In this document: positions 57,064 to 64,000 of the stretch, piece by piece
Layout of the letters: each line of letters opens with the position of its first letter
How positions within the stretch are numbered: position 1 is the first letter of the stretch
Assembly (NCBI GenBank): GCA_009781175.1
Contig: WQYQ01000003.1
Coordinates: forward strand, 168,328-232,327
From: Betaproteobacteria bacterium
GTDB lineage: Bacteria > Pseudomonadota > Gammaproteobacteria > Burkholderiales > Rhodocyclaceae
DNA: 64,000 nt
Reading direction: 5' to 3'
The notes under the pieces: generated by a model
The model's database searches: none
Seen by the model: the letters and a program-made list of their open reading frames with translations, nothing else
What the model was told of the DNA's origin: nothing
Program-made: the position numbers and the translations under genes

Positions 57064-57560
57064 TGGCGCGGCCCGAGCTTTGCCTGATCGCCGCCGTGGC
57101 GCGCAACGGCATAATCGGTAGTGATAATTCGCTGCCCTGGCGCTTGCGTGAGGATATGCGCCATTTCAAAGCGCTGACGCTCGGCTGTCCCGTCGTGATG
57201 GGACGCAAGACCTGGGATTCACTCGGGCGTCCGTTGCCTGGGCGGCGCAACCTCGTCATCAGCCGGCAGACGGTGCTTGCGCCCGATGGCGCGGAAGTCT
57301 TCCCTTCGCTGGAGTCCGCCTTGGCGGCGTGTTCGGACGTGGCGCGCGTGTTCGTGATTGGCGGTGGGCAGATTTATGCGCAAGCCTTGCCTTTGGCCGA
57401 TCGCGTCTATCTGTCCGAAGTTGCGGCCGAAGTGCCGGGCGATACGCATTTCCCCGCGCTGGCGGGGCATTCCCTGCGTGAAGTCTCGCGGCGGCATGTC
57501 GCAGCTGACGAGTTCAACGAGTATGACTTCGATATCGTCGAGTACATTCGGGATGCCTAG
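57063..57560 (+). CDS. folA: Dihydrofolate reductase
   Basis: A 165-aa NADPH-dependent reductase. IAAVARNGIIGSDNSLPWRL with LREDMRHFKALTLG is the substrate and Met20-loop region; VVMGRKTWDSLGRPLPGRRN and VFVIGGGQIYAQALPLADR bind NADPH. It is translationally coupled to thyA and overlaps the convergent marC end by 4 bp. Confidence 0.97.
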   Translation: MARPELCLIAAVARNGIIGSDNSLPWRLREDMRHFKALTLGCPVVMGRKTWDSLGRPLPGRRNLVISRQTVLAPDGAEVFPSLESALAACSDVARVFVIGGGQIYAQALPLADRVYLSEVAAEVPGDTHFPALAGHSLREVSRRHVAADEFNEYDFDIVEYIRDA

Positions 57561-58249
57561 CGATGCGCCGCATGCAAAAGCGGTTCGATGAGTTCGAATA
57601 AGCCGCTGCGCAGAATTTCGATGCCGATGCACAGCAATACGAACGCGGCCAGGCGCAGAAATACCGTGGTGCCGGTTTCTCCAAGCAGCTTCACGATCCG
57701 GTCGGCGAAGCGGAGGCATAAATAAATCGCCAGGGCGATGACGGCGATGGCGACCAAGGCCGCAAACGGCGCCGCCAGGGGCCGGCTGGCGTCCCGGTAG
57801 ATGCTTGCGCCCAGGGTCACCGCCACGGCGGTCGAGCCGGGGCCGACCGTAAGCGGAAAAGTCAGCGGATAGAACGCGCGGCGCTCGGCGATTTTGCGGC
57901 TCCATTCCACCGCGGCCGTCTTTCCGCCACTTGCGCTCTGGTCATCGGTTTGTAACATTTTCCAAGCCATCGACGCGACCAGCAGGCCGCCCGCGACCCT
58001 TACCGTTCCCGCCGAAATACCGAAATAGTCGAGCACATACGAGCCGATGAACATTGCGGCGAGCAGCAGGATCGTCGAATTTAATGCGATGCGCCGGGCG
58101 AGGAAATGGCGCGTTTCCTGCGAAGCGTCTTGAGTCAGCAAGAGAAAGGGGGGCGCGGCGCCTGGCGGATTGATGATCGGGAGCAGGGCGGCCAGGATCA
58201 GCAGCGCGTTCTTGAAGATATGGATAAGTAGCGCAAGGAGTGGGCTCAT
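57557..58249 (-). CDS. MarC-family integral membrane protein
   Basis: A 230-aa six-helix membrane protein starting at ATG 58249. AALLPIINPPGAAPPFLLLT and FPLTVGPGSTAVAVTLGAS are the duplicated P-x-N/GPG half-motifs of the family. The function of MarC proteins is unresolved (formerly thought drug-related). It is convergent with folA and divergent from the c-di-GMP gene. Confidence 0.9.
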   Translation of the reverse strand: MSPLLALLIHIFKNALLILAALLPIINPPGAAPPFLLLTQDASQETRHFLARRIALNSTILLLAAMFIGSYVLDYFGISAGTVRVAGGLLVASMAWKMLQTDDQSASGGKTAAVEWSRKIAERRAFYPLTFPLTVGPGSTAVAVTLGASIYRDASRPLAAPFAALVAIAVIALAIYLCLRFADRIVKLLGETGTTVFLRLAAFVLLCIGIEILRSGLFELIEPLLHAAHR

Positions 58250-58462
58250 AAGGGGGTTGTGAAGCTGTAGGCAACGATACGCTAGGCTAAACCAAGTCCC
58301 AGCCGTCTGAACTGAATTGTTTCGATTCCCTCTGGTAGCGCTGTCGCTCAAGCATCGGCATGAGAGACCGTAAAACTTTAAAATATAGTGGTGCAGCAAA
58401 GGATTTCACCCAGAGGATTTTTCCCCTTATCCGATGAGATATTCTTTTGAATCGATAAAGCC

Positions 58463-60922
58463 ATGAAATTCGGACGGCCCAACTCCGTAACACGCATACT
58501 CAGCGTCACTTGGCCGCTGATCTGCGTGGCTGTCCTGCAGGCTGCGCTGATATTTTTTAGTATCGATGTTCTGTCTACGGTGCGCGCTTATGTCAATAGC
58601 GAGAGCCTGTATTCGAAAGGACAGAAAGACGCAGTCTATTTTCTTGGTTTGTATGCCCAGAGCGGCGACGCAACGCAATATGAGCGTTATTTGACTGCGC
58701 TAGCCAAACCGCTTGAGGCACGGCGTGCGCGGATGCTGCTTCAGGAGCCAGCCTTGGATCACGACGAGGCTTATCGCAGCTTGCTCACCAAAGGAAACCA
58801 TCCGCGGGATATTCCCGGAATGATCCGTGTGGCGCGAGCCTTTGGTGGGGTGAGTTACTTTGCGGATGCGGTTCGGATTTGGGAAGAAACCGATCCGCTG
58901 ATGCTGGAACTGCAACACCTTGGCGAAACCATTCATTCGAGTAGAGCGCACGGTTTCCATGACGCGGAGCAGGTGGAGGCTTGGCTTGCGCAAATCCACT
59001 CGATCAACGAACGCTTCATGCCCTTTAAAATGGCATTTTCGCAGGCTTTGGGCGAAGGCTCGCGGGAAGTAGCGCGTATTCTGCTCGGGGTTAACCTCGT
59101 CACGGTAGCTATTCTGGTCCTGATTGGCGCTCTCGGCACGCGCAAATTGATACGTCAGCGGCAGCGTGTCGAGGACGCCCTGAGCGACGAACTGGCGCGC
59201 GCCCAGGTTACGCTAGCGGCAATCGGGGATGCGGTCATGACGCTCAACGAGCGGGGCCGGATTCAGTACATGAATGCGGCGGCCGAACGGCTCATTGGCA
59301 AATCCTATAATACCTGTGTGTTCAAGCCGCTGAGTGCGTTGTTCCAGTTGATCGATGCCGATGCGGCAGAGACAGCGCAGGGCGATGAAAATAACCCGGC
59401 CAAGACGATTCTGAGCGGTAAAATCGTCTCCGAGATTTCCGGTTCATGGATGCTGCAACGCGTTGTCGATGGCAAACGGGTTGCGGTGTCTGTGGTTGCG
59501 ACGCCGCTATTCCGTCAAAAAGCCGTAACCGGGGCCGTATTGGTTTTCCGTGACATGACTCGCGAACGGCGCTATATGGCCAACCTGTCCTGGCATGCCC
59601 GTCACGATGTATTGACGGGACTATATAACCGCCGCGAATTCGATCACCGCCTGACCCAGGCGATCGAGTGCCAGAAAGACCTGGGGGGGCGGCATGCCTT
59701 GCTGTATCTTGATCTGGACCAGTTCAAGGTGGTCAACGACACATGCGGACATGCGCTCGGGGACCAACTGCTCTGCAAGGTAACGAGCCGCTTACAGGGT
59801 TGTCTGCGCGAAAGCGACACCTTGGCGCGTTTGGGCGGGGACGAATTCGGCGTGTTGCTGGAAAACTGCCCGCCGGAACCTGCGCTGCAAATTGCGGAAA
59901 AATTGCTTCAAGCCGTTGCGGATCTGAATTTCACGGCGAATGGGCGCACCTTCGTCATTGGCGCGAGTATCGGCCTGGTGAATATGCAGCCCTCGCAATA
60001 CGGCCCCGCCGAAGCATTGCAGGCGGCCGACATGGCCTGCTACCTGGCCAAGGAAAAGGGGCGCAATCGTGTGCAGGTCTACAGTCAGGACAATACTGAG
60101 CTATCGCTGCGTTTCGGTGAAATGATGTGGGCGCAGCAAATCCACCAGGCGCTTGAAGAGCAGCGGTTTCTCTTGTACTGCCAGGACATCGTTGCGGTTG
60201 ATGACGCTGGTGATACGGGTATCCACCTTGAGGTGCTGCTGCGTTTGCAGGACGAAAGCGGGCGGCTTGTCGCGCCGGGAAAATTCATTCCGGCCGCCGA
60301 GCGTTACGGCCTCATGCCTTTGCTCGACCGCTGGGTGGTGCAGAACGCGTTTGCGATTATGGCCGAGCGGCAAAGCGTCTCCGGCGGTAAACCGATTACC
60401 ACCTGCGCGATCAATCTATCGGGGGCGACCGTTGGCGATCCGGTATTTCTGAGCTTCTTGCGCGAACAGTTCGCGCTGCACAAGCTGGCGCCCGAGACGA
60501 TCTGTTTCGAGGTGACGGAGACGACGGCGATCGCGAATCTTTCCAACGCGATTCACTTCATCCAGGAATTGCAGGCAATAGGCTGCAAATTCGCGCTCGA
60601 CGATTTCGGCGCCGGCATGGCTTCTTTCGCATATCTGAAACAGTTGCCCGTGGATTATTTGAAGATCGATGGCAGTTTCGTCAAGGATATGCTCAGCGAT
60701 CCGGTTGACTACGCGATGGTCGAGATGATCAGCCATCTGGCGCACATGATGGGTAAGCGGACGATTGCGGAGTTCGTCGAGAGCGCCGAAATTCTAGAGG
60801 CGCTCAAAAAAATCGGTGTGGACTACGCGCAAGGCTACGCCATTGCCAAACCCCAGCCATTTCTAGCGCGGCCACGGATTTTGGAAATGCAGGAACAGGG
60901 AGACGTGGCGCAGATTACGTAG
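58463..60922 (+). CDS. Membrane-bound GGDEF-EAL protein with PAS domain
   Basis: An 819-aa c-di-GMP enzyme. TM1 (VTWPLICVAVLQAALIFFSI) and TM2 (VNLVTVAILVLIGALGT) bracket a periplasmic sensor of about 170 residues. A PAS domain follows (TLAAIGDAVMTLNERGRIQY), then GGDEF with an intact GGDEF signature (458-462) in LARLGGDEFGVLL. The EAL domain motif reads EVL (590-592) and is followed by INLSGATVGD, EVTETTAIANL, DDFGAGMASFAYLKQ and KIDGSFVKDM, so phosphodiesterase residues are kept. Both activities are possible. Confidence 0.93.
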   Translation: MKFGRPNSVTRILSVTWPLICVAVLQAALIFFSIDVLSTVRAYVNSESLYSKGQKDAVYFLGLYAQSGDATQYERYLTALAKPLEARRARMLLQEPALDHDEAYRSLLTKGNHPRDIPGMIRVARAFGGVSYFADAVRIWEETDPLMLELQHLGETIHSSRAHGFHDAEQVEAWLAQIHSINERFMPFKMAFSQALGEGSREVARILLGVNLVTVAILVLIGALGTRKLIRQRQRVEDALSDELARAQVTLAAIGDAVMTLNERGRIQYMNAAAERLIGKSYNTCVFKPLSALFQLIDADAAETAQGDENNPAKTILSGKIVSEISGSWMLQRVVDGKRVAVSVVATPLFRQKAVTGAVLVFRDMTRERRYMANLSWHARHDVLTGLYNRREFDHRLTQAIECQKDLGGRHALLYLDLDQFKVVNDTCGHALGDQLLCKVTSRLQGCLRESDTLARLGGDEFGVLLENCPPEPALQIAEKLLQAVADLNFTANGRTFVIGASIGLVNMQPSQYGPAEALQAADMACYLAKEKGRNRVQVYSQDNTELSLRFGEMMWAQQIHQALEEQRFLLYCQDIVAVDDAGDTGIHLEVLLRLQDESGRLVAPGKFIPAAERYGLMPLLDRWVVQNAFAIMAERQSVSGGKPITTCAINLSGATVGDPVFLSFLREQFALHKLAPETICFEVTETTAIANLSNAIHFIQELQAIGCKFALDDFGAGMASFAYLKQLPVDYLKIDGSFVKDMLSDPVDYAMVEMISHLAHMMGKRTIAEFVESAEILEALKKIGVDYAQGYAIAKPQPFLARPRILEMQEQGDVAQIT

Positions 60923-60935
60923 CGTCCTAAATGGC

Positions 60936-61474
60936 CTACTCCGCCGACAGCGCTTCCGCCTGTTGCAACACCGTTTGCACCGCCGCATCCTGCAAGTCGG
61001 GCGGGTAGAGCCGTATTTGCGTAGGATGTGCTTGACCAGCACGCGCAGCCGGGCGCGGGCGGATTCGCGGTGTGCCCAATCGACCGAGACGTTTTCGCGC
61101 AGGCTCATCAGCAGTTCGTGGGCGATGACGCGCAGCTTATCGTCGCCCATCATCTGCACCGCCGATTCGTTTTCGGCCAGCGCGTTGTAAAAGGCGATTT
61201 CCTCGTCGGAAAGGCCGGATTCCTCGCCGCGTTGCCGCGCTGCGCGGATGTCCTTGGCCAAGCAGATCAATTCCTGCAACACCTCCGCCGTGGTGATGGC
61301 ATTGGCGTGGTAGCGCGCCACGGCATCTTCCAGCCGTTCCGAGAAAGCCTGCGTTTCGACGATATTGGCCTTGCTGCGCGAGCGGATGCCGTCGTTGATC
61401 AGCTTGCGCAAGGCTTCCTGCGTCAAAAGCTTGACTGTTCGATAAAGGTCGAACAATAATTGTTCTGTAATCAT
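60936..61474 (-). pseudogene. hsdR: 3' part of a disrupted hsdR (type I restriction subunit)
   Basis: On the minus strand EALRKLINDGIRSRSKANIV, then AITTAEVLQELICLAKDIR and NALAENESAVQMMGDDKLRV, are HsdR C-terminal sequence. Near 61020 the frame shifts: after R-K-Y-G the homologous continuation (Y-P-P-D-L-Q-D-A-A-V-Q-T-V-L-Q-Q-A-E) lies in another frame and ends at TAG 60938-60936, consistent with a 2-bp insertion. The N-terminal part of the gene is at 62.9-63.9 kb, beyond the arsR-MFS cassette. Confidence 0.8.
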
Positions 61475-61483
61475 AGAACAATT
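61451..61483. promoter_or_regulatory. Predicted operator of the arsR-MFS cassette
   Basis: GAACAAT-A-ATTGTTC (61451-61465) is a perfect palindrome, followed by a further half-site AGAACAATT at 61475-61483, just before the ATG at 61492. It is likely the binding site of the regulator encoded immediately downstream. Confidence 0.7.
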
Positions 61484-61491
61484 ACCACGCC

Positions 61492-61800
61492 ATGACCCGC
61501 TTCTACGAACATCCCGACCCTGAGGACATCAGCTTGCCGCGTGTCCTGTTCGCCTTGAGCGATCCGGCGCGGCTGAACATGGTGCGCATTCTGGCTGACC
61601 GTCAGGCGGTTAACAGCGTGGACTTGGGGCCGGACACGCCCAAGTCCACGGTGGCGCACCACACCCGCATCCTGCGCGAAGCGGGCGTGACCTGCACCCG
61701 TCCGGAAGGCCGCAACTGCTGGATCAGCTTGCGCCGCGAAGTGCTGGACGCAAAATTCCCCGGTTTGCTCGACGCGGTTCTGGCGGCAGAGCAGGAATGA
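61492..61800 (+). CDS. ArsR-like winged-helix transcriptional regulator
   Basis: A 102-aa regulator: LPRVLFALSDPARLNMVRIL and GPDTPKSTVAHHTRILREAGVT form the HTH and wing. It lacks the ECC-type C-terminal cysteines of the other ArsR here and has a single Cys in the wing (VTCTRPEGRNC contributes two in all), so metal sensing is doubtful; similar regulators control efflux of organic compounds. It overlaps the MFS gene by 4 bp. Confidence 0.88.
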   Translation: MTRFYEHPDPEDISLPRVLFALSDPARLNMVRILADRQAVNSVDLGPDTPKSTVAHHTRILREAGVTCTRPEGRNCWISLRREVLDAKFPGLLDAVLAAEQE

Positions 61801-62924
61801 TGAGCCGCCTGTGGCCATTGACGCTCGGGGCCTTTGCGCTGGGCCTGGATGCCTATGTGCTGGCCGGGCTGCTGCCCGGCATGGCCCGCGATCTGGGCAC
61901 GACTCAGGCGTTGACCGGCTTGGGCGTGGTGCTGTTCACCGCTGCCTACGCCATCAGCGCGCCAGCGCTGTCTTTTGTCGCCGGCCGGCATTCGGCCCGC
62001 AAGGCGCTGCTGGGCGGCTTGGCGCTGTTCACGTTCGGCAACGCGGCAACGATGCTGGCGCCATCGCTGGCCATTTTGCTGGCCGCGCGATTGTTGGCGG
62101 GTATCGGAGCGGGGCTTTATTCACCCTTGGCTGCCGCGAGCGCCGCCGGCATGGTGGGGACAACTCAACGCGGCAGGGCGCTGGCGCTGGTACTAGCCGG
62201 CCTCAGCATGGGCACGGCTTTGGGCGTTCCGGTGGGTTTGCTGATTGAGCATCGGCTCGGCTGGCGCTGGACCATCGGCCTGATCGTGCTGATTGGGCTG
62301 GTGGCCGCAGCCGGGGTGGCTGTTCGCGCCAGCGGGTTTCCCGTACCTGCGGCGATTGCATGGCGCGATCGTCTGGCGGCGCTGCGCGCGCCTTTCTCGC
62401 TCACCACCTTGAGTGTGACGCTGTGGACCGGCATCGCTTCGCTGGGTCTTTACACGTACCTTGCCGAAGTGGCTGCCGCGCGCGGTATGGCGGCAGCCGT
62501 CCCGGTTCTCATCTGGGCGTGGGGTTTGGGCGGCATGGCCGGCGCAATGCTGATTGGCCGGGTGATCGACCGCCATCTGCCGCCGGCGCGAGCAACGACA
62601 GCGGTTCTGACGCTGCTCGGCATCGGTTTCTTTCTGGCCGGATGGGGCACGCCAGCCTTGGTGGGCGCGGGATGTTTTTTGTGGGGGCTGGCCGGTTGGG
62701 CCAGCATTGCACCGCAACAACATGCGCTGGTTACGCACGATCCCGCTCACGCCACCGAGGCGATCGCGTGGAACTCGTCACTCAACTATCTGGGGGGCGC
62801 CATCGGTGCGGCGGCGGGATCGGCAGCGTTGAGCGCGCACCTGACAGCCTTCTGGCTGCCGGTCGGCGCATTGGTTGCCGTGAGTGTGGCGCTTGCCCTG
62901 CATCTCGCCAAGACGGCATGGTGA
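61797..62924 (+). CDS. MFS efflux transporter (AraJ/YdhP-like)
   Basis: A 375-aa, about 12-helix major-facilitator protein. The N-terminal [20 protein letters not shown], the GRxSARKALL-like loop ([14 protein letters not shown]) and [20 protein letters not shown] are typical of the drug:H+ antiporter-1/AraJ group. It is coupled to the ArsR-like gene with which it forms a compact cassette lying inside a broken hsdR. The substrate is unknown. Confidence 0.9.
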   Translation: MMSRLWPLTLGAFALGLDAYVLAGLLPGMARDLGTTQALTGLGVVLFTAAYAISAPALSFVAGRHSARKALLGGLALFTFGNAATMLAPSLAILLAARLLAGIGAGLYSPLAAASAAGMVGTTQRGRALALVLAGLSMGTALGVPVGLLIEHRLGWRWTIGLIVLIGLVAAAGVAVRASGFPVPAAIAWRDRLAALRAPFSLTTLSVTLWTGIASLGLYTYLAEVAAARGMAAAVPVLIWAWGLGGMAGAMLIGRVIDRHLPPARATTAVLTLLGIGFFLAGWGTPALVGAGCFLWGLAGWASIAPQQHALVTHDPAHATEAIAWNSSLNYLGGAIGAAAGSAALSAHLTAFWLPVGALVAVSVALALHLAKTAW

Positions 62925-62932
62925 CCGCAACG

Positions 62933-63886
62933 CCGTAATATCAATGGACTCGCCAAAGCCGTAGGAAACCTCGCCGGTTTTCGCATCCACCTTGGCGCGA
63001 AAGCCGTATTGCGAACGGTGCGCCTCGTTGGCGATCACCACCACGTTGCGGCGCGTGGTCAGCGGCCCGGCGGTCTCGCCGAATTTCTGCAAGGTGGTGA
63101 AGATCACGCCGCCAGAGGCGCGCGCCAGCAGCTTCTGCAAATCCTCGCGGCTTTCGGCCTGCACCGGCGTCTGGCGGATCAGGTCGCGGCACATCGAGAA
63201 GGTGCCGAACAACTGGTCATCCAGATCGTTGCGGTCGGTCAGCACCACCAGCGTCGGGTTTTCCAGCGCTGGATGTTTCACCAATCGCCCGGCGTAAAAA
63301 GCCATCAACAGGCTTTTGCCGGAACCCTGCGTGTGCCAGATCACGCCCGCCCGCCGGTCGCCCTTGGCCTGCGTCGCCACGCTGGGTAAGCCGTAGGAGG
63401 CCGGATCCTCGGCTACGCCTTGCCTCGCGTCGGCGGCGCGGATCGGCGCGGTTGACGGCGTGGTACTGGTGATAGCCCGCCACGATCTTTGCAAGGCCAT
63501 TGCCGGTTTCGCCGAACACGGTGAAATGGCGCAGCAGCTCCAGAAAACGCCGCTGCTCGAACACGCCCTCGATCAGCGTCGGCAGTTCCGGCGCGCCCTT
63601 GGGCGCGATGGCCTTGCCATCCGTGGTGCGCCACGGCATGAAGCGTTCCAGATCGGCGGACAGCGAACCGACGCGCGCCGCGATGCCATCGGCCGTCACC
63701 AGCAACGTATTGGCATAAAACAGCGCCGGAATCTGCTGCTTGTAAGTCTGCAACTGGTTGAACGCGTCCGCCAGATGCGCGCCCGCGCTGCCCGGCGCTT
63801 TCAGTTCGATCACCGCCAGCGGCAGACTGTTGACGAACAGCACCACGTCGGGGCGGCGGTTGAACTGGCCCTGCGAGCCTCGGACG
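62933..63886 (-). pseudogene. hsdR: 5' and middle part of a disrupted hsdR
   Basis: On the minus strand V-V-L-F-V-N-S-L-P-L-A-V-I-E-L-K-A (nuclease region, with the IELK motif) leads to [21 protein letters not shown] frameshift near 63430-63445 follows, then the helicase part [19 protein letters not shown] (Walker A) and [17 protein letters not shown]. Walker B reads ANEAHRSQ instead of DEAH. The sequence breaks after [10 protein letters not shown] at the MFS boundary, probably after an internal deletion. No intact start is visible; the upstream side abuts transposase sequence. Confidence 0.8.
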
Positions 63887-63898
63887 CCCTTCTAAAGG

Positions 63899-64000
63899 TC
63901 AAGAGGTAATTTGAACCTGCCTGATCTGGAGGTTGCGCTGCCGGATTACAGCGTAGACCTCCCGCGCGATATAACGCTTGAGACAGCGGATCGCTTCGAG
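63899..64000 (-). mobile_element. 3' end of an IS110-like transposase gene (partial)
   Basis: On the minus strand from the window edge the frame reads L-E-A-I-R-C-L-K-R-Y-I-A-R-E-V-Y-A-V-I to a TGA at 63901-63899. This is the usual C-terminus of IS110/IS1111-type transposases (R-x-L-K-R-x-I-x-x-x-V-Y). The element would have cut the 5' end of hsdR. The catalytic domains are outside the window. Confidence 0.6.

Overview
The window is a gene-dense, GC-rich stretch of a betaproteobacterial chromosome. The evidence is gene order and family content: dnaE, trmL, gpsA/secB/grxC/rhodanese facing gpmA/envC/ctpA/moeB, glyA-nrdR-ribD, rpsF-priB-rpsR-rplI, rplU-rpmA then obg-proB, a DUF485-ActP acetate permease pair, nrdAB and accA-tilS. 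I see no basis for naming a genus.

Layout. 1-12.7 kb: a partial rhomboid protease, replication and translation genes (dnaE, trmL), a leftward gpsA-SH3-secB-grxC-rhodanese operon, and rightward gpmA-envC-ctpA-(unknown)-moeB. 12.7-18 kb: an arsR-ACR3 arsenic operon, then glyA-nrdR-ribD and a histidine phosphatase. 18-19.7 kb: a toxin-antitoxin patch with an apparently intact vapBC, broken hicA and hicB, and a higB fragment. 19.8-31 kb: a large secreted lipoprotein, biotin genes bioB-bioC with a HAD nucleotidase, comF, a DUF748/AsmA-like giant, a RutE-like nitroreductase, pterin dehydratase and metY. 31-36 kb: ribosomal protein operons, proB and obg. 36-45 kb: ispB, tRNA-Pro, a TctDE-like two-component system, a metallophosphatase with a kinase-like protein that lacks DFG, acetate uptake genes and tRNA-Phe. 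45-50 kb: a leftward plcP-like/glycosyltransferase/dgkA/glycosyltransferase operon that looks like a membrane-lipid remodelling module. 49.5-58 kb: a cobalamin riboswitch ahead of nrdAB, then tilS, accA, thyA-folA and marC. 58-64 kb: a GGDEF/EAL protein, then a wrecked type I restriction gene (hsdR) split by an arsR-MFS efflux cassette and cut at its 5' side by an IS110-type transposase end.

The most unusual signal is a family of short (~126-129 bp) mosaic palindromic repeats. Each full unit carries up to three hairpins (roughly CCCCAAGC..GCTTGGGG, GGCGCC..GGCGCC and CCCCGCCAT..ATGGCGGGG). Six copies or remnants occur here: upstream of dnaE, after ctpA, inside ribD, upstream of obg, after the kinase-like gene, and after nrdB. 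The ribD copy is inserted in frame and adds 43 residues to an otherwise normal-length RibD. The obg copy is open in the Obg frame directly upstream of the start codon. One frame of the unit gives a conserved peptide (V-N-H-P-K-L-x-L-G-A-S-S-P-x-I-G-G-A ... [10 protein letters not shown]), so the element behaves like the in-frame palindromic elements of Rickettsia, though I do not recognise the family.

Regulatory logic visible here: nrdR lies in the window, and a candidate NrdR box plus a B12 riboswitch precede nrdAB; palindromic operators precede both ArsR-family genes; a possible Pho box precedes the lipoprotein gene; several sigma70 promoters and intrinsic terminators delimit the ribosomal and tRNA units.
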